Shown: one piece after another, positions 1 through 12,000 of the stretch
Numbering within the stretch: position 1 is the stretch's first letter
Layout: the number at the start of each line of letters is the position of its first letter
Assembly: GCA_035048495.1 (NCBI GenBank)
Contig: CM068546.1
Location: forward strand, 31,886,674 to 31,950,673
DNA length: 64,000 bases
DNA from: Euptelea pleiosperma
Taxonomy: Eukaryota; Streptophyta; Magnoliopsida; Ranunculales; Eupteleaceae
Direction: 5' to 3'
Translations under genes and position numbers: made by a program
Notes under the pieces: model-generated
The model's input: only the letters and a program-made list of their open reading frames with translations
Databases searched by the model: none
Told to the model about the DNA's origin: nothing

Positions 1-3000
1 TGGAAGGCTACCAAATTGGCCAGTAACCCACTTCTTCCATATAGACAGACCTGAAGAGGAGACTGCCAACTCATCATCATGTTCCTTTCTGGTACCCATT
101 AGCTTAGAAAGTAACCATGGGGACAAATGATTCGCTTGGCTTCTGTGTACCAACCTATCTCCCCCTGTGCTGTGCATCAGAGAACAGACAAGAAGTTTCC
201 AGCAAAGGCACTTTGCATCTGGGTTTCTTTCACTTAGCATCCCAGCGACAACTTCAGAAACATTCAGCCTCGACCATGATTTCCCATGTCGTTCGTGTCT
301 CTCCCTCGCAACATGATCAATGTTAATCTCACCAGCATGGCTCGGTTGCTTCACAAAAGAAAAAAGAGAATGAGAAGCTCAAACGAAATAAAACTAAGGT
401 TCGAATTCATGACTGGAATTGGCTTACCCAGCTATAAAAGATTTGACAGCAGTGAGTCAACTTGGTGGTTCAGATGAGTCATTAGAAATATTTAACAAAT
501 ACAAAATACAAAATAAAAAATAAATACTCCTAAATTTTGAAAGCATGTTGGAGATCGAGGGGGTTTCTTTGAAAACAATCAAGTGGGAGTATGGTGGAGT
601 TGGCCCTTGGAGACTAGCAATGTAGTGACCACATTAGAGGTAGAGAGGGGAGTCATATCATCCCACACTCCCAAGTACAAACAATATCGCATACTATCTT
701 GCAAAAAAATGGTGTATATAGAAACTTTTTGGACATGGGGAATTTGCTTCCTTAAATTGTGTAATTTCTTACCGTCAATTAATACAATACAAAAACATTA
801 CTTATCAAAAAATATGGCTTTTAAAAAAATATATAAGATAATGCTGGTTGATATATTCCCTTCTATACAAGAAAATAAGGCTTCGTTAAGTCTCGGCCAT
901 AGCAAGTCTACTTCACCAAGTTTTCGAATCATGGATAAAAATCATAAGAGATAACTGAGAAGCTGGAACTGGAAGACAGCTTACGACTTTGCTTTGGCAA
1001 ATTGGTGGGCCCAACGATAATGAACTTAATGCGGCATTTGCTGCCAACTGACGTTGCTCCCGTAAATCTCTCCGCTTTGAGGAGCGCCGTTTCCATATCC
1101 TGACCAGGGAGGAAAGACAGAATGATTAAATAATACACCTCAATTTAATGCTGAAATGGCTCAGACAAGCTACTAACCTCAGGATAAGCTTAAGTTTTGC
1201 CATGGCAGCTTCATTTTCACAATGAACCATCACAGCTTCTTCATAGTCTACTTCTTGATGAACCATCATAGTTTCGTCATTTTCTTGGGGTTTGATTACT
1301 ACTCTCTTAGGTGCTGAATTCTCCACCAGAGATTCAAAATGGGACCCCTCAAATCTCTCAATTTGCAGGGCTCTTCCTGTCACAGTTTGCTCGGGCATTC
1401 CCTTCACATCAAAACGTAGATTTCTCTCCAGAGAGTCATTTCTAATGGTTGCTGGAGTTGCTTTGCCTACTCTTCCGACCTTAGCTGATGTAGATTGTAG
1501 AGAATGATGAATTGATGGGGCTTCCCAGGGCACAAAACACATTTCGGCCACTTGACAGTCACTTCCACCCCTGTGTCCAGTTGTTGATGGTATTTCAAGC
1601 ATCTGTTGTGCTTGAGAACCATCTATAGGAGTGGAGTCCTCTTCAAAATCAAGCATTTTTTCATCAATCGCATCGACCAAAGTTTTTGTTTCAACAAATT
1701 GTACAGCTTTGGGATCAAGTTTATCTATCTTATCTGACACAACCTGCTTGGCTTCTTCAGCGGGCCAGGATACCATCTGATCGGAAGAAGAAACATCCTC
1801 AATAATCCTTCTCGACTTCTTTACGTGAACAAGTTTAGAGCACTTGGTTGGGTAATCCTTGTCGCTGCTAAGAAATTGGCCTTCCTTCACCATATATAAC
1901 TCTTCAAATTCCTTTATCAAGAACCCATGATATTCTAAAAGGCTTTGTATGTCTTCTTCCTGGTTCAAATATACAGGACCGATTCAAATATACAGGACCG
2001 AAATACAGGTAAAGAGAATGGAGCTTTTCTCTGGAAAAGATGAAACACAAGTAACCCACATTAGGCCAACAAAACATACCTCCATTCCTAGCCATTTCGT
2101 AACATGAGCAATAGGGATTCCTTGGTTGCTTTGTAGACCACTGTGTAGAGAAGCAAGCGCCTGAGTCCGTAACTGGTCAAAAGAGAATGCCATCACTTAG
2201 GCCACATGTATTCACAGATAAACATGAAGAGCACCAACGCAAGATGGCATAATGACACCCAGATGCATTGATACCATACATACATAGTGCACAAACACAT
2301 CATGGTTTGAAGGATCGGGCGATCCAACGGATACATACATACTGCATGGACACCATGGTTATCAGAATCATAAGGCAGCAAGACAAGATCCATATGTGGA
2401 TCTATCTAGCATTGGATCGTTCAGATCCTTAAATAAATCGTCCACGCCCGAGACAAAATCCACTTGCCTCACACTGGATCGATCCTTGTATAAATCGTCC
2501 AACTCCCTATCGACTCTCAGTGAGCCATTGATCAACCATTGGGCCATGCGCATAAATTAAAAAAATGTAAATAGCATTTTCTTCTTTTTGATACATTTGG
2601 CCCTTTGGAAAAGGCTGCAGCTAATTAAGCTAGTAAAAGTAAACAGCAGCTCATCAGCCAAGTGTAGCATCCTTAGGACGATACTTCATCCTGTAGCACG
2701 TCGTCCCAAGCTGCAAACCACTGATGGTCATCAAGATTCCCACCACACAGATCATAAGGCCACTGCACAATTCAAAGAACATCCAATGGTTTCCCACAAG
2801 TATCCCTATGTCCAGACCATCCTATGTCAAGGATGTCTTCGAGAATTGTGTCGTGCAAATCACCATATGATCATCAACGGTCTGGATCTTGGGATGACAA
2901 TAGCGATGTGGGCCACTAGAATGCTGGTGAGACTACCCCATTTTTTATTAGCCCTTCTATGTATTAAATGAGAGAGAGAGAGATAGAGAGAGAGATGTTT

Positions 3001-6000
3001 CAACATTTTAAATTTTTGGGGGTTGTCTCGCACCATCTCAAGGTCAGATCATTTGGATTGCCCGAGTTGAATCGGTCTTAGTGCTCAATGATCCGATGCC
3101 CAAGACCGAGATTTTAAACCATGGCGTGCACACAAACACACATATAAACGAATATTTTACGAAAGATAACCATCATAAGGATGAAAATTTTACATGTTAG
3201 CCACTATAATCAGCAAGTACAACAATTAAAAGTAAAGTTCAAATAAACTTAAAACCAGCACACATATCCATTTAGATGTTGTAATACCTATGTAACATTT
3301 ACACAGATGTGTCGGTTTCTAACACGATGCCTTTAAGAAGCCCGACACATCCATACACGTGTATTATAAATATAATAATTTAAATCATCATCATCATCTA
3401 CGCCTTATCCCGACCATCTTGGGTTGGAAATATTCAAATCATGGATAGTTATATTTAAATCAAAAGTTCTTTTTAAAAATACGTAAAGAAATATATGAAA
3501 AGTAAAAGGAACATTTGTATACACCATGGAGCTATCCAATGACATAATAAACATAAGTAGATTTATAAGAGGGAAGATGTGTGTGCCTAAAAATGGCCTA
3601 CATCAAGACCGTATACGTGTCACCTCAAGATCCGTGCAAATGAGGTATTTTTGCCATTTGACAACTCGTGACTTGAGCAACCAACTTCTAAGTTCACTCT
3701 TAAGAAAAATTAGTCGGACTTTGAGGTGTTTGGTTAGATTTAAACTTGTTAACCAAAATTTGACCACACAGAAGACTATCAAATAACTATAGTTGTGTTT
3801 AACAACTTAACAAAATACTGAATGGGGAATGGAAAACACCAACCCTCTTTTAAAAATCATTTGTTTAGTTAAAAATCATTAAAATAAAGAGAGACACTAC
3901 CATACATGTCAAGATGTGTGTCGAGATGTATGTCGGGATGTGTCGACATGCGTGTTTGTGTGTCAACCTGTCCAGCACAACAACAACCCCTAAAAGTATC
4001 ATGTCCTTGTTACATAGTGCTGGGAGATATGTAAGGAGAGAAACCATTGGATTTTCGAAGACAAGGAGGCCAACCTCAAGGAGATTTTCATGAACATTAT
4101 AGCCACTCTATATTATTGGACCTCCGCTTTCCCCGAGTTTAAGCTTTTCAGATTTGAAGATTTTGTCGTCCGGTGGGAGAGGGTGATATCCTAAGAGTAG
4201 CCTCCTTGTTCGGGTTGTAGGATGTTTTCTGTAGCTTCTTTGGTTTTTGGTCCGGTTGTATAGTTCTTAGGGCCTCCTTGGCCCTTCCTTTAATATAATT
4301 CATATTTTACCGATCAAGAAAAGAACAAAGAGAAATTACAAGAAGCAAAATAAGTGGTAAAACTAAAAGCAAAATCTGTGAGGTGCTATTGGCAATTAAA
4401 GTATGTTTTCCTTTCTTTTTCTTAATTTGAGTATTGTGTTTTTTCTAAATCTATATAGTTTGACATTTTCCACAAAAAAAAAAAAAAATGGATAACATTT
4501 TGCAAATTTTTATTAGTAACTTGCAAATAAAATTAGACTCAATTTATTTAACATTTGCAAATTTTCTAATTTGACAAGCCCTATGACACGCCTGTATTCA
4601 AGGTCTGATTTTTTGGTGATGATGATCTCCTCACCATCAAGATCATCCTCGCAAGGAAAAAAGGGACCCACTCTGAAATTTCAAAAACTATCAAATGTGA
4701 ATTTAAAGTTAGTGGTGAAATGGACGGTCCGGAATTTTTTAACTTGTAATCCACTTGTCATATAGATAGAAATGTCAGAATGAGCTGATTTTTGGTGAGG
4801 ATGGAGATCATCCTCACCAAAATCAGCCCTTGAGTCATCTACATGCGGCCCCACATAAGCATGTCAAATGGAGGGTCAAGATAAGACGTGTGAAAATATC
4901 CTAACCCATATTTAAGTATACACTTACGAGTGATATATTATATGGATATGCTTACATATGTGATCATATTTGTGTGCATGCGTGTGTAGCACATAAATAA
5001 TAGCTGAAAACAAGAGCACAGATAACCATACATCTCTCCTAGTATGTTGCCTTCTGCTGTCCAATTCCAACATGAAAATTTTCCAAAATCGGTCTCCTTG
5101 TTACATAATCCACATGAATTAATGAAGTCTCTAATGCATGGTGTCGAGAGGCACTAACCTTGATAGAATGAGACTCAATTACAAGTATTTCTCTACCATT
5201 AATAGTATGAGACTCCATTACAAGTTTTAGAACAGTAAAAGTAACTATTACCTTAGCAAAATGGGCATGCATCAAGCATGCTTGAAGATAAGTTGCCTTC
5301 CTTGCGAGCCGAAAGAAGGCGATAAAATTGCCCGTTCTGCAAGCTCTGAAATGGCATAATAGCTTCAGTTATCGGATTAGGCTAAAATCCCATAGACCAA
5401 TATTGAAAAATAGAAGGGATGTGAATACCTTGCTACATCACGGGCAAATAGAATTTCTGGGGTTTGTCTTATTTCTGGAGTCATCTTTGAAAGATCAAGT
5501 GAAAGCTCTGCAGGTTCAACCTAGTGCAATAGCTTATGTTTACTGACAATCCTTAAAATGAAATTAGCCCACAAGATTGAGTCAACACCACAGATGGCTT
5601 ACTTTGTACCCAGGATGCTTGTCTAGCTTAAGAAGCGCATAATATCCCCGAAACTCTTTCTCTGACGGCACACTTCTTCCTTTCTTCGTGTGGTCATCAT
5701 ACATTTGGAATAACTCTACTGATGTCTTGTTCATCTGCTCAATGTTGAGATGTGCATCGAATCCCTCTGAGAAGCCCTCTCCTTTCGTGTATTCACAAAA
5801 TTCATGCATAGCTATTATGTGAAGTCTTATCTGGCACCAAATCAAGCAACAAGACCATTTAGTCTTAAAGGATTCAAAACTCCGTCCAAAACAAATAACG
5901 GCCAACCAATCTATATTTTCGAATACATTAAGTATTGGTACGTATCAAATGGCATTTACGAACTTTAATTGAAAATAGAATTAATAAAAACAAAGGTAGG

Positions 6001-9000
6001 AAAAAATCGCAGTACATAAGAACCATAATAATGATAAATACTGTCCATAAAATATTTCTGGAACGTTTCATATTTTTCTGGCTAGCAAAAGAATGCACTG
6101 GACCGAATTGTTAGGGTGGTCCAATGGGATGGATATTTAGCTAATGAGATCTGCTAGGTAGGACCCATCAAATGGTGGGTCACAATCCTTCTTGCATGTC
6201 TGACATGTGTACAGTACAGGCTGGATGGATGGCTTCTTTCCATTCATCCTCCCACAAATGTAACATATATATCATACATTGAAAAGCATTAGGGTGGTAC
6301 TGGCAGTACCAGGGTTCGAAGTCTCGGCCGATCCCGTTCTCGGGCGATCCGGATCGGGATCAGAGCCCACCGATCCGATCCAAAAATGGTTTGTCTCGCC
6401 CAGAGATGACTGTTTCGGTGTTTCCCAAAGGAGTCCCACTTTGTCTCAGGCGAGGTGGGCCAATCCCGTTCTGGATTGGACCGATCCAGATCCAGATCCA
6501 GATCCAGATCGGAGCCCACCGATCCAGCCTCTGATCCCAAGATTTCGAACCATGGGCGATGCACAATGTTTTTTCATCTCTTGCACCAAAATCCAATATG
6601 CATCATCCGCTATGTATTGCAACAGACAAGATTTTAGGAAATGTTTAGTGATGATGCCATAGAAAAAAGTCCATGCATATTGTATAATATAAACTAAAGA
6701 CATATGATAAAGGAAACACCATTTGCTCCATCATGGTTATAGAATGTTGATTAAAAATGTGTTGCATCCTCAGGTCCATCCGGATCGCCCTCATCCTATC
6801 CCACAAGAAGTTATACATGCTCAGAAAACTGTGGTCATAAGGTTGATCCAGCAAAGCCAAAAGATAATCAACTGTCTTCTGCAAGACTGGCATTGGTCTT
6901 ATCAAGTCTGCTTCCCTCTCAGCCGTCCTATTATACTGTATGAATCAGATAAGAATTTACATCATGCTTCCTGTTCTGGGTGATTAAAGAGATTTAGAAC
7001 AAACAAAGTCTACTAGACAGGTAAGTTCCTGTAGAAGGATCATGGACTACCTTTTTAACAGCTAGAGATTTGCTAGTTTGATTTCTATCTCCATCCAAGC
7101 GTTCATACTTGTCGAGATCTCCTTTCCTCTCACGTTCCTCCCTTTCTGATTCTGAAACAGGAAATGAAGAATGCAAACCCACATTAATGGATCAAACCAA
7201 TCTTCACATATAACTTTCCCAGAAGTAAAAAAAAAAAAAAAGAGAAGATAGATAATTACTCGTAAAATGTAAATGCTAACAACAGTAACAACTAAGAGAT
7301 ACTTCAAATTACAACGTGACAATGTGATTAGATTCTTTTTTTCCCCTCGAGTTAGGTGAGCTAGGGTAACCCACGAACTCAAGATTGCAAATTAAACCAA
7401 CCATGCAATTGAGTTCCAGGCTAATCCCATATTTAATAGCTGAACATACCTGGACACATATCCGGGCATAACCCAATTATAACACTAGACGACTCCAAGC
7501 CTTCATAATCAGATAACATAAAATCCCCTCCTGCTTCGATGGGATGTTCAGCAACATACTTTTGTCTCTCCACCAAAGCTCGATCATGCCTATTCCCCAA
7601 AAACTTGTGCTTTGTGACATCATGGGTGCTTTCCACGGGTTGGCTTAGTTCAACATTGAAGCGGGCCAATCTCTTTGCCTTTGCTTGCATCTCTCTGCAA
7701 TTCACACTTTTAAAAAAACATAAGGAACTGGAATTTATAAAGAGAATTATTGGGAGCGAAAGATAAATGGAATGAATGAACCCAATAATTTACCGTTCAG
7801 TATCATCTTGGGTGGAATGGAAATTTCCCGGAAAAACTTCATCAGCAGAAGGTAAAGGAGGTGACCTGGTCCTTTTGGGAACTTGAGAACCGATGGGCTT
7901 GGTTCTGGCACCTTCACCGTTGATATCAGGTGCAAATGGGGACGACCTTTTTTGAGTTTGGGTATTACCATTATTGGCCAGCAAATTTGACCTATTACCC
8001 AATCTCGGAGGAGATACAGAGGGCCTGGACTACCAGACGGATTTCACTGAGATATACAGAAATAAGGAAAGAAAAAAATTTAATGTTTTTGAGAAGCTGC
8101 TATTCTTTGCTTAATTTTACCTGTTGGGGTCATCTTGAGGGGGATGAGAATTTCTCAAGAGAACTTCATCAGCAGATGGTAAAGGAGGGGACCTGGTCCC
8201 TTTTGGGACTTGATCGTTGGCAAGCTTGGTTGGTAACCTCATTACACCATCATGAGAACCATAGTAAGGTGCAACCGGGGAGAAACCTTGATTAACCAAG
8301 GAATTATCATCATCAGACGGCGACCTTTGCCAATTACCCCATCTGGAAGGAGACAACGCAGGTCTGCACAAAAAAAAAATAGTTGATGGTATTTGCAGAG
8401 ATAAAAAGAAATAAAGAAAGAAGGAAAATATAAATGTTCTGGCCCTTCTGGGGATTGATCACAAAATTTGAGATATGATGTTGTCAGAGGCTCAAACAAT
8501 ACTCCTGAACAAGTGATTTTGATACTTGATAGTTTTGTTGCGTAAGCAGAGTAGCATTTCAATAATAGATGCGGATGCATGCAAGTCAGCACATATACCC
8601 ATCAATCCAGATCATTTAATTGATGGGATGCTTCTAGTGTAGACAGCAATAAATCATTTCAATCAAATGATCTTAACACATGATCAATAACCTTCTTTGG
8701 ATGATAAATACAGTTATAGGCAAGGATCCACAAAAACATATAACACCAAATCAGTCCAGCCATTGCACATGCATACATTCACAGAAACAGGAGAAAAATG
8801 AGGGGAAGATGAAGTTAAAAGTTTATGCTCAAATCTACCTCTGAGCTTCTTCGAAACGATGAAGATCCTCGATAAAATGATTGCTTTCGAAAGCCAAAGG
8901 AGGTGACCGCGTCCTCTGTGGATCTACAGGACCCCGATTGTCAAACAGCAAATCTGTGCGAGTTCCCAATCTAGCAAATAAAAAGAAAAGGAATAAGAAG

Positions 9001-12000
9001 AGCTTACTGGTATCCAAAATAGAAAGCAACAAATTTTGCCATGCAATCCAGAGACTACTATACAACTGAAAAATAAAGGCAAAAACTGGTTGAAAGTGTA
9101 AAAAAGATCCAGAAAACCCAGCCATGGGCATTTGGGGACTCCAACTTAAGGGTTTTCAGATAATCCAAACCAAGACATGCTTTATGACAGTTTAAGCATA
9201 CTATGACCCATGAATAAGAGTTTAATTTATTCTTCGTAAAGAACTCGGGAATGAAGATAGTGAATATCCTCCATGTTCTAGCCCCTAATTTGAGATCTCC
9301 TGATCATTGATTCCAAAGGCTGGATCCAGCTCACCAAGAAAAAATCTTCAAAATTTTCGAAATTCAGCCGAGAGAGTAAAGCATGAACAGATAAAACTTC
9401 ACCTACCATGATTTACAGATTTCCTGTATCCAGCACAAGTATAAGCATATCAATGCCAGTCATTATTAAAGGCCCTCCAAGACCCAAATTTGGTGTAAGA
9501 ATACCACATGGCGCCAAAACTTGGAGATCCACATATTATTAAAAATAAACAAAAAAAGGCTAAAACAACAATGTTCAACCAAGGTTTAAAAAGGCTAGTC
9601 TGGGTATTCAGGCGATTTGCCTCCAAAACGCGAGGCGTAGCCTCGAGGCGGTGATGAGGCGTTTTCAAGAAAAATAGTTGCTTGAAAAATTCTAAATAAA
9701 ATATAATCAATTTTCGAAAAATTAAAAACAACATACCGTGTGAAAAAATAACTTAAATAAGCATAAAGTTATTGAGGCTATAGCTTTTACCTAAAGAGTG
9801 ATGTTGTTAGGCACTCATGCAGAAAGCCTAATGTTGATATCAAATCTCAAAAATCATATCGCATAACTAAATTATCAAATCTAACTAGTGAATAAGATAA
9901 GTCCACTAACAAAGTATCAAGAGTCAAGACTAACAAAGTAACTAATAAGATAGATCTAGGAAAATAGTAAAGCAAGTCTATAATGCTTTGATTTCTTGCT
10001 TGAGTTTGGTGATCTTCCTCACAAGAAAACCGTAGGAGTGACGTAATCAAAATCCGATGAGATTTAAGCTCTCTATGAAAATTTCTCTCAAATGGGGAAA
10101 ACTAGGGATGAAAGCTTTGATTTAGGATTTCTTACAAAACAAAAGATTTTAGAGAACAAATTAAGACTTTTTATCATAAAAGATTATTGGGGAGGGTATT
10201 TTGAAAAAATGAAAAACAAGGAGTTACGGTTTCAGATTTTAACGTGTAAAAGTGAGACTATAGCCTCATGTGAGGCCTCGAGGCTATAACCTCAATGGAC
10301 TAAGGCTTAAGCCTCATAAATGATCACTAAGGCTATAGCATCAAGGATGTTTCTTGGAGCCTCAAGGCGTAGCCTCACGAAGCATTTTTAAACCATGTGT
10401 TAAACAACAAGATAAAAGCAAAAGCAAACGACTCAAACCATATATGGGTGACCATATGCTGGTGTACTGTCAAGCATACAGATATAAAAAATTCTATAAC
10501 GGCCATAATACAGTAATTCCCATAACCCCAAGACCAATATAGCCTCAAGGCAGTTTCTTGGAGCCTCAAGGCGTAGCCTCAAAAACCCTTTTTAAACCAT
10601 GTGTTAAACAACGAGATAAAGCAAAAGCAAACGACTCAAACCACACACGGGTGACCAGATGCTGGTGTACTGTCAAGCATGCAGATATAAAAAAAAATCT
10701 ATATGGCCATAATACAGTAATTCCCATAACCCCATAAGACCGATCAATGAAACTCCACCAGCTTCAAGACCCTACCATGTGGCACTCTCCAAAAAGACAC
10801 TGTTTGGTAGGATTTCTATAGCTACAAAATCAACCAAAAGACGAGGAAAAACAAAAAGAAAAGAAAATTCACAATTTCTTCAACAAATTCTCAAAGTTAC
10901 CAAAATCTACAAGCACATCATACAAACCATGGTAGAAAAACAACAGCACCTGATTACGAAAAAAATTCAAAATCTACAAAAAGAAAGTTCATAATAACAA
11001 GGGTAATTTTGTGTTCCCCCCTGGTATGCAAAAGTAATTTGTATAACCCCCCTACACTTTGCAACTTCTGTATTACCCCCCTTGACTAAGTCAGGCCTTC
11101 GTTACTCACGGTCCAACCCACGTCCTAGTAACTCTAAAGTCAAAAAGACTAAAATACCCTTCTTCAACCTTTCCCTCCCCAACTATACTTGACCAGACAA
11201 ATTTGCAGATCCGATATGTGATGATAGTTTTGGGAGATTTGGCCAGATTTGATGTTCAGATTCGTTGAGAAATCGATGAAAAAAATAGTAAAAGCAACGG
11301 AGCTGGATTGAAACAAACCGGATGAATCCGTAACCCTAGAAAATAAGGAATTGTTGGAAAGCTAACACGCCCTCGAGTCTCCAAAATAAGAGAAACCCTT
11401 ATACGATCAAACTTTGAAAAGAACCAAAAAGAGAAAAACAATAGATCTAAATAAACACAAAGGACAGAGAAAGAATCGGAAGAGATGTAACCATTGCCCC
11501 TTTTTTCCGAGCAATTCTCCTTCACTTTGGGGCAGATGAGACAAAGACAGGAGATAGGTTTCTTTTACAGACTACCTCTCGTTTTTTAAGTTTGTTGTTG
11601 TATTATGCTTTCAAAGGGGCATCAACAGGTTGGTTCCGGTTTGGTTACCAATGATCTGATAAGTTTCTTCAATGATCTATTATGGTGTTGATGCAAATGT
11701 AACCCAAGCCTGAAGTTGAGGACCCGAGTCTTTACCAATGTGATTGCTGCTTCAGTGGTGGTGAATTCTACGATTAAGAATGTGAAGGAGCCGCGGAAAC
11801 ATGTTTTCCATGCTGTCACCGATAGGATGAATCTCACTGCAGTGAGGTTTGGTTCAAGATGCATCCAACTGAAGGAGGTGCCCATGTTTTTTTTTATTAG
11901 TAAGTTTCATTAAAAGGGACGGATCCCCAAAAAAACAAAGAAAAGGCACTCTCACTATACAACACGAGAGGAACCCCCTAAGATATCAGTCCATCTAAAT

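Larger units (their letters stand above)
2173..5251 (-). other. 3.1-kb SAC3B-like intron with repeats
   Basis: Holds a LINE 3' fragment (4040-4330), a TIR-type repeat copy (3290-4018) with its own small insertion, and a remnant of the GGTGAGGATGATCTCC MITE family (4590-4870). A GA-rich microsatellite lies at about 2970-2996. The remainder (2200-2960) shows nothing I can name. Confidence 0.6.

Noticed and set aside
2588..2971. 127-residue open frame
   Set aside because: Inside a SAC3B-like intron, no family similarity noticed, no splice or start context to support it.
3361..3440. Second full SINE
   Set aside because: Only the atcatcatc...ccttatccc tail is present, without a tRNA-like head.
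6289..6703. Arg/Ser/Asp-repeat small proteins in several frames
   Set aside because: They are translations of GATCCA-type simple repeats within a low-complexity element.
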